62,204 bases of DNA from Desulfobacteraceae bacterium (GCA_024225635.1 JAAEMK010001146.1:1-62204); one strand, 5' to 3'; shown: positions 26,283 to 36,200, counted from the stretch's first letter. Numbers and translations: made by a program. Notes: a model not told the origin generated them from the sequence alone.

Positions 26283-27368
26283 CTAGGCTTTTTTTCTCAT
26301 GGTAAATCCGATAAACAGGCAGACGGCAAGGCCCACGATCACGGCCGCGATTCCGTGGGGTCCCACTCCCTTGGGGGAGCTTGCAAGTCCGAAATTGTGG
26401 GCAATGGCGGCGCCCGTTATCATTCCAAAGACAAACACGGCGGCATCCCCGTCCCCTTCACCGGCCAGGAAGAGCTGGCGTCCCGGGCACCCGCCTGCCA
26501 GGGCAAAGGCTAAACCCGCAACCACCATCCCGGCAAAGTTCCACAGATGCATGGTGTGGGCCACGGGCTGGCCGGTAAATCCCGGATGGAACTGGCCCAG
26601 CAGGAGGTTGGTGCCAAAGGCGAACACCAGGAGGGAGACAAATCCCGACAACAGGTGAACCTGGCGGAACAGGATCAGATCCCGCAACGCTCCCATGGTG
26701 CAGAACCGGCTTCTCTGGGCCAGGAATCCAATGACCAGGGCGACACCGAGGGAGACCATAATGGGCGCGTGCATGGCCCCTGGTCCCTTGACGCTGTAGA
26801 AGAGCACTCCGCTTTTGGCCTGGGCTTCCCCCCCGGGATAGATGAACATGAGCACAAGAAGGCCAACCATGAAAAGGGGCAGCATAAAACCGGCAGCCCT
26901 GGGGTTTGCCTGGGTTCTGCCGAGGGTATATCCGTTTTTCAGGAACTGCACCCCGATGAAGATGCCGGTCGCAAGGCCCAGAAGCCCGACAATGGCGTTG
27001 CCGTCACCGCCGGCCAGGCGAAGCACGGCCCGCCAGGGACAGCCCAGGAATACAAGGGCCCCGATCATGGCAATGATGCCGAGGATGAACCGTACCACCG
27101 GGGCCGATCCGCCCCTGGGCCTGAACTCCCTGAAACCCAATGCCGCAATCAGCGAACCTGCGACAAATCCGATGATTTCAGGACGGATGTATTGCACCAC
27201 CCCTGCCCGGTGGAATCCCAGGGCCCCTGCAATGTCCCGCTCGAAGCAGGCCACGCAGATGCCCATGTTTCCGGGGTTTCCAAGTTTTTGCAACATTGCT
27301 GCCGCAATGCCGATGAACGCCCCGACTACTATGATGCCCCAGCGACCGGCAAAGAAATTTTTAACCAT
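26283..27368 (-). CDS. yedE: YedE-type (YeeE/YedE family) putative selenium or thiosulfate transporter
   Basis: A 361-residue membrane protein with about nine or ten segments and the cysteine-bearing motifs of the YeeE/YedE family: GICVACFERDIAG, FLGCPWRAVLRLAGG, RSRFCTMGALRDLI and LAGGCPGRQLFLAGEGDGDA. The family imports thiosulfate (YeeE/TsuA) or, in the YedE branch beside YedF and DUF3343 genes, probably selenium compounds. It is the first gene of the unit, followed within 10 to 14 bases by the carrier and the DUF3343 gene. Upstream are three TTsAACAA repeats that could bind a regulator. The selenium assignment rests on genomic context known for the family, not on a diagnostic residue. Confidence 0.88.
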   Translation of the reverse strand: MVKNFFAGRWGIIVVGAFIGIAAAMLQKLGNPGNMGICVACFERDIAGALGFHRAGVVQYIRPEIIGFVAGSLIAALGFREFRPRGGSAPVVRFILGIIAMIGALVFLGCPWRAVLRLAGGDGNAIVGLLGLATGIFIGVQFLKNGYTLGRTQANPRAAGFMLPLFMVGLLVLMFIYPGGEAQAKSGVLFYSVKGPGAMHAPIMVSLGVALVIGFLAQRSRFCTMGALRDLILFRQVHLLSGFVSLLVFAFGTNLLLGQFHPGFTGQPVAHTMHLWNFAGMVVAGLAFALAGGCPGRQLFLAGEGDGDAAVFVFGMITGAAIAHNFGLASSPKGVGPHGIAAVIVGLAVCLFIGFTMRKKA

Positions 27369-27430
27369 TTGTACTCAACCTCCGACAATAGATTTTTATA
27401 TTGAACCTTCAGCTCTGACCCATGATCCGT

Positions 27431-27495
27431 TTGAACAAAAATTGTTAATGGCACATTTATTCAACAATTTCTAATTGATAGTTTTGATTCAACAA
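27431..27495. promoter_or_regulatory. Three spaced TTsAACAA repeats upstream of the yedE unit
   Basis: TTGAACAA, TTCAACAA and TTCAACAA recur with the AACAA parts 29 and 28 bases apart, close to three helical turns, in the A/T-rich gap before yedE. Regular spacing on one face of the DNA suggests a regulator binding site. The rest of the 27369-27714 gap holds no gene that I can support. Confidence 0.35.
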
Positions 27496-27714
27496 GGAAA
27501 ACGGATAGAACAGACCTATGGTCCTCCCCAAATCGCTCCATCGGATCCGGTCCGCCAGGCCTTGTACTCCTGAAGGGCCGCGAGAAACGCGGTTCTATAC
27601 GATAATGGGAAAAAGGGATTTTAAACATCGTGTTTCCATGCTACAATTCACCATCACTTACCTGTAGAATGGCGTTCCTGTTTATCCCGGAACCTTTGGG
27701 CATTGGAGGACACC

Positions 27715-28164
27715 ATGGGCTACGAACACACCCAGAGATCATGGTTGGGCTGGATACTTACCGCGGCAGGCTTTTGTCTGATGATCATCGCCATGCTGTT
27801 CACGGACAGAACCGTGGCAGGGGCCACCCTGTTTATGGTCACCCTGGTTTTGCTCTTTGCCTCTCTTTTTTTCAGCACATTGACCGTTCGTGACGCCGGG
27901 GATCACCTGAGCCTTACCTTCGGTCCCGTGCCGGTTTTCAGGGCCTATATCGTTTACTCGGAGATCAGCGGGGTGGACCGGGCACGCTCCTCCCTCCTGG
28001 ACGGGTGGGGAATTCACTATATTCCCTGGCGGGGGTGGACCTATAATATCTGGGGATTCAAGTGCGTGAGAATCCGGATGGCCCAGGGGGCGGTGCGCGT
28101 GGGAACCAATGACCAGGACGCTCTGGTCGCGCTTCTGGAGAAAAAGATCGACACGGGCAGATAA
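27715..28164 (+). CDS. Small membrane protein with PH-like domain
   Basis: A 149-residue protein with two adjacent membrane helices (residues about 12-30 and 37-55) followed by a beta-rich domain with DHLSLTFGPVPVFR and the tryptophan-rich IPWRGWTYNIWGF segment, similar in layout to bacterial PH-domain membrane proteins. The ATG at 27715 is chosen because GGAGG lies five bases upstream; an upstream TTG in the same frame sits within that site. It is followed 23 bases later by a cyclopropane fatty acid synthase gene, so it may act with the lipid-modification enzymes. No function is known. Confidence 0.75.
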   Translation: MGYEHTQRSWLGWILTAAGFCLMIIAMLFTDRTVAGATLFMVTLVLLFASLFFSTLTVRDAGDHLSLTFGPVPVFRAYIVYSEISGVDRARSSLLDGWGIHYIPWRGWTYNIWGFKCVRIRMAQGAVRVGTNDQDALVALLEKKIDTGR

Positions 28165-28187
28165 CCTCAACGGAGAAGGACGACAAC

Positions 28188-29318
28188 ATGACAGGAAACA
28201 GGGAAAGAGAGACCGTTTCGCGATTGATGGAGTTCGCGGGCATCACCGTCAACGGAGACCGGCCCTTTGATATCAGGGTCAACAACGACGGCTTCTACCA
28301 GCGGGTGTTGAGCCAGAGAGCCTTGGGCCTTGGGGAGTCCTACATGGACAAGTGGTGGGAGTGCAACGCCATTGACCAGTTCTTTGAAAAGATCCTGCGC
28401 ATGAACATCAGGGAGAGGTTGAGGCAGGACTGGACCACCACCTGGGAGATCGCCAGGGCGGCGGTGTTCAATCTCCAGCGTCCGGGGCTTGCGTTTAAGG
28501 TCGGCAGGGTGCACTACGACATCGGCAACGATCTTTACCGGCGGATGCTGGACAAACGGATGCAGTACTCCTGTGCTTATTTCAAGGATACCGCTGACCT
28601 TGACCGGGCACAGGAGGCAAAGCTCAGGCTGATCTGCGACAAGCTGGCCCTTGAGCCGGGAATGGAGGTCATCGAGCTCGGCTGCGGGTTTGGCGGGTTT
28701 GCGAGGTATGCGGCAAAACATTATGGTGTCCGGGTGATCGGCTACACCATCTCGAGGGAACAGGCGAAATTCGCCAAAGAGTACTGCCGGGGGCTTCCCG
28801 TTACCATAGAGCTTGCGGATTTCCGCAAGGCCCGTGGACGTTTTGACCGGGTCGTCTCCATTGGAATCATGGAGCATGTGGGATACAAGAACTACCGCAT
28901 CTACATGAAGCTTGCGTCCGACCTGTTGAAGGAGGACGGCATCGCATTTATCCACACCATCGGAAGCAATGTCAGCAACGTCACCAGCAACCCCTGGACC
29001 ACCAAGTATATTTTCCCGAACGGAATGATTCCTTCCATCGCCCAGCTGGGAAAGGCCATGGAGGGGCTCTTTGTCATGGAGGACTGGCACAGTTTTGGCG
29101 AAGATTACGACAAGACCCTGATGGCCTGGCATGGGAACTTCACACGGGCCTGGCCGGACCTTGAAAAGAGTTACGCCGAACGGTTTCGTCGCATGTGGGA
29201 ATATTACCTGTTGAGCTCGGCCGGGGGATTTCGTTCAAGGACCATGCAGCTGTGGCAGATCGTTATGACCAAACAGGGCCGGACCCGGCCTTCCTGCCGG
29301 ATTTCATGTGGGGGGTGA
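28188..29318 (+). CDS. cfa: Cyclopropane-fatty-acyl-phospholipid synthase family methyltransferase
   Basis: A 376-residue member of the CFA synthase family, which adds a methylene from S-adenosylmethionine to the double bond of phospholipid acyl chains at the membrane. Seen: the N-terminal lipid-binding region, HYDIGNDLYRRML, MQYSCAYFK, the SAM site VIELGCGFGGFA, GYTISREQAKFA, SIGIMEHVG and the C-terminal FRRMWEYYLLSSAGGFRSR. The family also includes methyltransferases that make 10-methyl branched chains when paired with a reductase. The next gene, three bases downstream, is a flavin reductase-like protein, and a small membrane protein precedes it, so all three likely modify lipids together. 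Confidence 0.93.
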   Translation: MTGNRERETVSRLMEFAGITVNGDRPFDIRVNNDGFYQRVLSQRALGLGESYMDKWWECNAIDQFFEKILRMNIRERLRQDWTTTWEIARAAVFNLQRPGLAFKVGRVHYDIGNDLYRRMLDKRMQYSCAYFKDTADLDRAQEAKLRLICDKLALEPGMEVIELGCGFGGFARYAAKHYGVRVIGYTISREQAKFAKEYCRGLPVTIELADFRKARGRFDRVVSIGIMEHVGYKNYRIYMKLASDLLKEDGIAFIHTIGSNVSNVTSNPWTTKYIFPNGMIPSIAQLGKAMEGLFVMEDWHSFGEDYDKTLMAWHGNFTRAWPDLEKSYAERFRRMWEYYLLSSAGGFRSRTMQLWQIVMTKQGRTRPSCRISCGG

Positions 29319-29321
29319 ACC

Positions 29322-30275
29322 GTGATCGCGTCCGAAGCCATCGTTGTCGGCGCAGGACCCGCAGGCGCGGCTTGCGCCTTTGAGCTGAAGCAACGGTCGA
29401 TCCGGACCCTTGTCCTTGATCGATCGCCGTTTCCCCGGCACAAGGTGTGTGCCGGCTGGATCACCCCCCGGGTGCTTGACCTTCTTGCCCTTGCACCGGA
29501 GCGGTATCCCCATGCCATGACCCGGTTTGACCGGCTCCTTTTTCATCTTTGGGGACGTACCTTTGCTGTCAGGACCCGCCAGTACGCCATCCGGCGATAC
29601 GAGTTCGACAATTGGATGATCGCAAGAGCCCGGGTGCCGGTCCGCACCCATAAGGTTAAAACCATTATCCGGGAAAAGGGGCGCTACATCATCGACGATA
29701 CTTATAGCTGCCGCTACCTGATCGGCGCGGGCGGCACCCATTGCCCTGTCCAAAAGACCTTTTTCAATCCTACCCGCCCCCGGTGCGAAAACGCCCTGGT
29801 CGCAGCCGTTGAAGCGGAGTATCCCTGGGACTGCCGTGACAGGCGGTGCCATATCTGGTTTTTCCAAGACACCCTTCCCGGGTATGCCTGGTACCTTCCC
29901 AAGGCAGGCGGTTACCTGAACATCGGCATCGGCGGAAAGCTTGCCAGGCTGAGACAACAGGGCCGAACCATCATGGACCACTGGCGGCGCTTCATTGAAA
30001 CCCTTTATCTCCAGGGCCTGATCCGGTCTATGCCCCCCGCACCCAGGGGCCACACCTACTATCTCAGGCAACCCGTCCCCAGGCCGAGGATCGGCAACGC
30101 TTTTGTCATCGGCGATGCTGCGGGCCTCTCCACCCTTGACATGGGCGAGGGAATCTTTGCCGCCATAACAAGCGGTATTGCCGCGGCAGGGGCGATATCC
30201 GGCCATACTCCTCTCTCCTTTGACCGGATGCCGCGGTTCAGCCTTCCGGCCATGATGTTCCCCCCATGGAAGTGA
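29322..30275 (+). CDS. Geranylgeranyl-reductase-like FAD oxidoreductase
   Basis: A 317-residue flavoprotein of the geranylgeranyl reductase/digeranylgeranylglycerophospholipid reductase type. It has the Rossmann dinucleotide site VVGAGPAGAACAFEL at the N terminus, then FPRHKVCAGWITPR, the central WYLPKAGGYLNIGIGG (the PxxxxxNvGiG motif) and the FAD-binding VIGDAAGLSTLDMGEGI. The start is GTG, three bases after the cfa stop, so translation is coupled. It is about 60-80 residues shorter than typical family members because the C-terminal domain is reduced. In this context it could saturate a methylene or isoprenoid double bond made by the neighbouring methyltransferase (inference). Confidence 0.87.
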   Translation: MIASEAIVVGAGPAGAACAFELKQRSIRTLVLDRSPFPRHKVCAGWITPRVLDLLALAPERYPHAMTRFDRLLFHLWGRTFAVRTRQYAIRRYEFDNWMIARARVPVRTHKVKTIIREKGRYIIDDTYSCRYLIGAGGTHCPVQKTFFNPTRPRCENALVAAVEAEYPWDCRDRRCHIWFFQDTLPGYAWYLPKAGGYLNIGIGGKLARLRQQGRTIMDHWRRFIETLYLQGLIRSMPPAPRGHTYYLRQPVPRPRIGNAFVIGDAAGLSTLDMGEGIFAAITSGIAAAGAISGHTPLSFDRMPRFSLPAMMFPPWK

Positions 30276-30760
30276 TTCTTTGTTGTTTGATCTGGGGTCG
30301 ATAATCAGGCCATTTAGTTAGTAACCCAGGGGGACGGAACTTTACTCCATAAAAACAGGATGGTCTGAACAAAAGATTTGATATCGGGAGTTAATCTATG
30401 TATCATGCATAGAAGGTTGTCAACAGGATGATCTGCCACCGGGATTTGTGAAATTTTTTAACTCAAGCGATGCCCTGGATCTCTTATCGTTGATCCATCC
30501 AAATCCATTGCACTGACAAAATATTTTTTCCATCAAAAGCGCAGGCATGACAACCGTTTTGTTTGAAGAGCTTTTCGATTGTTTTTAATTGCACTTTCAC
30601 CCTTGACGAAAAGGTGACGCCGTTTCCGGATGCTGTCCCCAAGGGGGCTGCCCCCTGGCCCATGATAAGCCATGGGCTGTGGCGCAGGATCGGGTGAACC
30701 AAGGGGCAGAATTTTAAAAACTATGAAAAAGTTATATCCATAAAAAGGAGGTGCCTTCAA
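30276..30760. other. Long intergenic region with two adjacent GC-rich hairpins
   Basis: 485 bases without a gene I can support. Near its end are AGGGGGC/GCCCCCT with a one-base loop (30642-30656) and, two bases on, GCCCATG/CATGGGC with a six-base loop (30658-30677). There is also CTATG/CATAG around 30405. The two GC-rich stems lie 84-119 bases before cheW and could be part of a leader RNA or a terminator lacking T residues. A weakly protein-like frame runs on the minus strand here, but it shows no ribosome site or known motif. Confidence 0.4.
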
Positions 30761-31273
30761 ATGTCGGAAGAAATCAAAGAAACAGAGAACACAGCAAAAG
30801 CCATGGTCGAAAAGGAAGGAAAATACCTCAGCTTCTCCCTGGCCGAAGAGGAGTATGGCATTGGCATCCTGAAGATCAAGGAGATCATCGGGATGATGGC
30901 CATAACCACGGTGCCCCAGACCCCTGATTTTGTAAAAGGGGTGATCAATCTCAGGGGAAAGGTGATTCCTGTCATTGATTTAAGGCTCAAATTCGGCATG
31001 GAACCCATGGATTACACGGAGCGGACCTGTATCATCGTGGTGGAGATAGAAAAAAAGTCCGGGACCGTTCAGATCGGTATTGTGGTGGATTCCGTCTCTG
31101 AGGTGTTGAGCATTAAGGCGGAGGCTGTGGAGGCCCCGCCCACCTTCGGCACAGCCCTTGACACGGACTATATCCTCGGCATGGCCAAGATTGAAGGGGG
31201 GGTGAAGATCCTCCTGGACATCGACCGGGTGCTGAACGCTGAAGAGATCGCCGCCATAGAAAAAGCCGCATAG
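30761..31273 (+). CDS. cheW: Chemotaxis coupling protein CheW
   Basis: A 170-residue CheW, the cytoplasmic adaptor joining chemoreceptors to the CheA kinase. It has the two SH3-like barrels with family motifs YLSFSLAEEEYGIGILKIKE, VPQTPDFVKGVINLRGKVIP and IGIVVDSVSEVLSI, and DYILGMAKIEGGVKILLDID near the end. AAAGGAGG lies about ten bases before the ATG. It is followed by the first codons of a chemoreceptor gene that is broken, so it probably once headed a CheW-receptor pair. No CheA, CheR or CheB gene is in the window. Confidence 0.96.
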   Translation: MSEEIKETENTAKAMVEKEGKYLSFSLAEEEYGIGILKIKEIIGMMAITTVPQTPDFVKGVINLRGKVIPVIDLRLKFGMEPMDYTERTCIIVVEIEKKSGTVQIGIVVDSVSEVLSIKAEAVEAPPTFGTALDTDYILGMAKIEGGVKILLDIDRVLNAEEIAAIEKAA

Positions 31274-31302
31274 CCAAAAACAGCTTTTACGAGGTGAATC
31301 CC

Positions 31303-31533
31303 ATGAACTGGACCGATTTAACCGTTGGGAAAAAGATCATCGCCTGTGCGCTTTTGGCAAGTGGCTGTACGGTGAAGGCCGCAGGCGCTCCGCCCCATTC
31401 TCACCAAGGGATAGGGCGGCATGCCCGGGGTCTTATTTTACCACAGGCACAGGCACAGGTCTGCCTGCCTTCAATTAATTTTCCATCTCACACGATTTCA
31501 CACTGGCTGTTCAACCGGAGCCGAACAATGTAG
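31303..31533 (+). pseudogene. Relic of a methyl-accepting chemotaxis protein (5' end only)
   Basis: The frame opens MNWTDLTVGKKIIACAL with a GAGGTG ribosome site, a start shared by many delta-proteobacterial chemoreceptors (MNW-x-DL-x-VGKKI before the first membrane helix). Homology ends within about 20 residues: the hydrophobic helix is cut short and the frame runs on through Pro- and Gln-rich text without domains. The rest of the receptor, about 500 or more residues, is missing. It lies 30 bases after cheW, so a receptor was apparently lost from this operon. Confidence 0.6.
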
Positions 31534-31685
31534 ACGGCCAGTACGAACATGGGAAGGGCTACCAGAAACCCTACCATGGGAAGAAAGGAAAAAGCGAGCA
31601 CCGCAAAACCCGCGGCCCCGACCAGCATGAATACGGCAAGCAGTACGATGGATATTCTCTGGGGAAGGCACTTTGTAGATTTCAT
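31488..31685 (-). CDS. Small membrane protein, two helices
   Basis: A 65-residue hydrophobic protein with two predicted membrane helices (about residues 11-32 and 34-53) and a short basic, polar tail. The ATG at 31685 is preceded by AAGGAGG with six bases of spacing, which decides the start over the longer open frame further upstream. No family is recognised. Its 3' end overlaps the tail of the chemoreceptor relic frame on the other strand. Confidence 0.65.
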   Translation of the reverse strand: MKSTKCLPQRISIVLLAVFMLVGAAGFAVLAFSFLPMVGFLVALPMFVLAVYIVRLRLNSQCEIV

Positions 31686-32016
31686 AACGTCCTCCTTATG
31701 ATATGTGTTGGACTGAAATAACCGATACCTTACTCTAAGAATAAGGACTCTGGCATGGAATGCAACGCTCCGGCAATTCCATGGCGCTGTCGGGAATCCG
31801 CCCACAGGGGCCATGGCCTCTCCCATGGCCACCCACCCAACCATTCTTTTTTTGTTTTTTTAGGTTGAGAAAAAAGAGCCGTTCCCATACATTCCGTCAC
31901 AGTTTAGCAACTCATCTTCCGTAAAGGGCGGTCGATTGCCGTCAAGATGGGACCTGGGGAATGTTTGAGTGGGATTAATCCGGAAAACCGGGAAATGAAT
32001 GACAGGGTGATGATCA

Positions 32017-33270
32017 ATGAACATACTCCACACGTCGGACTGGCATCTGGGCCAGAACTTCATGTTCAGGGAGAGAAAAAAAGAGCACGAACATTTTCTT
32101 GACTGGCTGCTTGCAACAATTGAAACCAGGGCCATTGATCTTTTGATCGTGGCGGGAGACATCTTTGACACGGCAACCCCTCCCAACTACGCCCTGTCCA
32201 TGTATTACCGTTTTTTGTCCCGGGCAGCCGGGACCTGCTGCAGCAAGATTATCATCATCGGGGGAAACCACGACTCCGTTGCCTGCCTCAACGCGCCCCG
32301 GGAGATCCTTGCGGCCATGGACGTCCATGTGGTCGGCGGTATCACCGATGAAATCGGGGATGAGATAATCACGGTCAGGGACGGGGCCGGCCGGCCGTCG
32401 GCCATTGTCTGCGCCGTGCCCTTTCTCAGGGACCGGGACATCCGGCGTTCCCTTCCCGGGGAGAGCTATGAGGAGAAGAACAAGGCCCTGGCCCTGGGGA
32501 TAAAGGCGCACTATGAGGCCGTTGCCGAAAAAGCCCTGGAAGGATGTTCCAGGTCCGTTCCCGTCATTGCCACGGGCCACCTTTTTGCCTCGGGGGGCGA
32601 GGTCAGGGAGGGGGAGTATATCCGGGACATCCATGTGGGAAGCCTTGACAAGTTCAACGTCTCCCAGATCCCGGCGGCCTTTGATTACGTGGCCCTGGGC
32701 CACCTCCACCGGGCCCAGACCGCAGGGGGCCTGGACCATGTCCGTTATTCCGGCTCTCCCATCCCCTTGAGCTTCAGCGAGGCTGGCAGCAAAAAACAGG
32801 TGCTCTCCATCACCCTTGCCCCCGGCAGTGCCGGTATCGATATTCAACCCGTGGAGGTGCCGGAGTTCCAGCGGTTGAGGGTCGTCAAGGGCGACCTGGA
32901 TGACGTCCTTGGGGCCCTTGAGACTCTTAAAGCCGAGGAAGGGGACCCGGGGGCTGTTTTTCCCACCGTCTGGGTGGAGATCTCCGTGGAGAACGAGACC
33001 TGGCAGCCGGACACGGAGGAGCGGATAAACCTGGGCGTTGAGGGGTCCCATCTTGAAATTTTTGCCGTCAAGCGCTTGAGAAAGCAGGCCGGCCTGTACG
33101 AGGATGACATGGACAGTACAACGGAGCTTGCCCACTTCACCCCGGAGGAGGTGTTTGAGAAACGGCTGGAGGCGGAAGGGGCCATGGAGCCCGGGGTGAA
33201 AGATGAGATGACCCTGGCCTTCAGGGAGATCACCGCCATGATCGACGAGGAGGACCTGGAGCTGACATGA
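32017..33270 (+). CDS. sbcD: Exonuclease SbcCD subunit D
   Basis: A 417-residue Mre11-type metallophosphoesterase, the nuclease subunit of SbcCD, which cuts hairpins and protein-blocked DNA ends. The metal-binding motifs are in order: HTSDWHLGQ near residue 5, VAGDIFDTATP, GGNHDS, ATGHLFA and LGHLHRAQ. The C-terminal SbcD region follows. The gene overlaps sbcC by four bases (ATGA), the classical arrangement. Length is close to the E. coli protein (400). Confidence 0.96.
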   Translation: MNILHTSDWHLGQNFMFRERKKEHEHFLDWLLATIETRAIDLLIVAGDIFDTATPPNYALSMYYRFLSRAAGTCCSKIIIIGGNHDSVACLNAPREILAAMDVHVVGGITDEIGDEIITVRDGAGRPSAIVCAVPFLRDRDIRRSLPGESYEEKNKALALGIKAHYEAVAEKALEGCSRSVPVIATGHLFASGGEVREGEYIRDIHVGSLDKFNVSQIPAAFDYVALGHLHRAQTAGGLDHVRYSGSPIPLSFSEAGSKKQVLSITLAPGSAGIDIQPVEVPEFQRLRVVKGDLDDVLGALETLKAEEGDPGAVFPTVWVEISVENETWQPDTEERINLGVEGSHLEIFAVKRLRKQAGLYEDDMDSTTELAHFTPEEVFEKRLEAEGAMEPGVKDEMTLAFREITAMIDEEDLELT

Positions 33271-36200
33271 GAATTTTGACCATTGCCCTGACCAACATCA
33301 ATTCCCTGAAGGGACAATTTCTGATCGATTTTGACCGGTTCATCCCGGGCAAGGCCGGGGTGTTCGCCATCACCGGTCCCACCGGCGCGGGCAAGACAAG
33401 CATCCTCGACGGGCTCTGCGCAGCCCTCTACGGCAGGACCCCCAGGCTTCCCCGGGCGGGGGAGATGGAGGAGCTCATGACCCATCACACGGGGGAGTGC
33501 GCAAGCGAGGTGACCTTTACCGTGAACGGAAAACAATACCGTTCCTGGTACGGTCGCCACAGGGCGCGCAAAAAGCCGGACGGAGCGATGCAGTCGCCCA
33601 ACATGGAACTCACCGATGTGGACACCGGGACCATCATCGCGTCCAAATCCAAGGTGCCCAAGGCGGTGGAGGATCTCACCGGCCTTGATTTCGACCGGTT
33701 CTGCCGCTCCATGCTCCTGGCCCAGGGCAACTTTGCCGCCTTTCTCAAGGCAAGCGACGATGAGCGGGCCGTGCTCCTTGAGAAGATCACCGGCACCCGG
33801 ATCTATTCCCTCATTTCCCAAAAGTGTTTTGAACGGAACAAGGAGGAGGAGCTTAAGATAGCGGTCATCCGGCAGACCCTGGCCGGTTTCAACCTTCTCT
33901 CCGGGGAGGAGATTGACGGGATCAGGGAGCGGATCGAACAAAAAAACGGGGAGATCTCCCTTGCCGAACAGGAGAGCAAGGCGCTTCTAAAGCAGAAACA
34001 GTTTCTCATGGATGTGGCGGCCTGCAGGGAAACGGCCCTCAAGTGCGGGAAGGATCTGGAACAGCTTGCCCAGGATGAAAAGCAGGCGGCCCCGGACCTT
34101 GAACGCCTGCAACTGGCGCGCAGGGCATCGCCCTTTTCGGCGGCCCATGCCACCCTGGCGGGCGCAAGGGGGAACTGCAACGCCCTTGAGAAGAAGATCC
34201 TAACGGACAAGGAGGCCGTTCCCCGGATCAACGGGGAGTTCAACAACCTTAAGGCTCGGCACGGGCAGGATGCAAAGCGGGTCGATACCCTGGCAAAAGA
34301 CGTAGAAACCCGCCTGGCGCTCTTTGGGGAGATCGGGGGCCTGCTTCCCCTGATCCGGGAGCGTGCCCGGGAACTTGGCAGCGAGGAGGCGCGGCTGGCC
34401 GGGAAAGCAACGGAGAAAAAGAGCACCCTGACCCGTCTCAAAACCGCGGAACGAACGGCCCGGGAGTGCAGGAACACGGTTGCGGGCCTGACTGAAGCCC
34501 TTAAAAAGAGGGTCGCGGAAAAGGAAAAGATTGCAAGTGACCTTGCCAAAGGGTTTGGCAAGGAGGATGAAACAACCCTTGAAGCCTCTTTAAGGCGTCT
34601 GGAGACCAGGAAACGGCTGCTTGAGAAACAGAAGGAGCGGACAAAAGAGGCATTCGAGCGATCCCAAAAGATCGCTTCCCTGACCGCCTCGGTTAAGGAT
34701 TGCCGGGAAAAGCTGGACCAGGTATCAAAAATGGAAGGTCCCCTTGTTGACAGGGAGGAGGAGCTCACCAAATCCCTCACGGATCTCAGAGCGGCCCGGG
34801 AGATCGAGCGTCAGATCCTCAGCCTGGAAGAGAAGCGAAAAGAGCTGGTCCCGGACGCGCCCTGTCCCCTCTGCGGGTCCACACACCATCCCTTTGCCGA
34901 GGAGGTCCCTGAAACCGGCGTCACGGCAAAGGCCATTGCCGAAACCGAGGCAGGCCTTGCCCGGCTCAACAGGGAAAAACAGGCCCTTGCGGTTCAGCGG
35001 GCGGCGCTTCTCAACACCATCAGGAACCATGACGAACGGATCGCCGAGGAAGCGGCAGGGGAGGGCCGTGCCCGAAATGAGGCCGTCATCCTGGCCGGGC
35101 AGACCGGGATCTCCCTTCCTGTCTCCCAATGGCAGGCCCTTGAGCGCCATGAAGCCGAGGCCGGGCAGGCCGTGGTTCTAACAGGGGAGACCCTGAACTC
35201 CCTGAAAAAGTTGAACCGGGCCATGGTCCAGGCGGACAAGCTGATCCAAAAGGAAGAGAAAGCCCGGGGCCGTGCCGAGCTTAATGCTGTCAACGCCCTT
35301 GCCACGGCGGAAAAATTCAAGGAAAAGGCGGCCGGGCTTGAAACGGAGATCACGGAGATCACCGCCGTCCTGACAAAGAAGCGCAATAACCTGGCAGCGC
35401 TCATGGACCAGTGCGGAAAGAAAGCCCGGGAAGCCGGTCTTGAAACCGCGTCCATGGTGGATCAGCCCCATGTGGTGGAAAAGGAGCTGAATGGGCTCAA
35501 GGAGCGTCTCAAAAAACAGTTGCTTCAGGGGCAGCAGGGGCTTGCGGAGCTGGAAAAAGCCATCACCCGCACCGAGGCTCGGCTCCAGGGAACCCAAGCG
35601 GGGATCGCCGCTTCCGAAAACGAGCTGAAAGCCGCCAGGGAACATGCCGGAACCCTTGAAGAGGGGTTTAACTCCAAAATTCAAGCTGCGGGCTTTGCCC
35701 ATGGGAACGATTTTATGAAGGCCAGCCTCTCCCAGCAGGAACTCGATCGGCTGGAAACCCTTGCCAGGGCGCTCAACGACAAGAGGGTCAAACTCGAGGC
35801 CCTGGCCCGGGACAACGAGGCAAGGTTTGAAGCCCTTGTGGAAAATCCGGAAACAGATGAGACCATGGAGGCGCTCAAGGATAAAGAGGCCGCGCTCACC
35901 AAAAACGTGACCGAGCTTACCCGGCTGAAGCACGGGGACGAGTTCAGGCTCGAGGAGAACCGGAAACGGTGCGACGAGCACGGGGAAACCCTGGAACAGG
36001 AGGAGCGTCAGCGGGCCGAGACAAGGCGGTGGAACGGCCTGAACCAGCTGATCGGCCAGCAGGACGGGGGCAAGTTCCGGAAATTCGCCCAGGGACTTAC
36101 GTTGGACCGGCTCACCCGCAAGGCCAACACCTACCTTGCCATGCTGAGCCAACGCTACCGCCTCAAGCGAAGCCGGGAGCATGACCTGGGGATCACGGTG

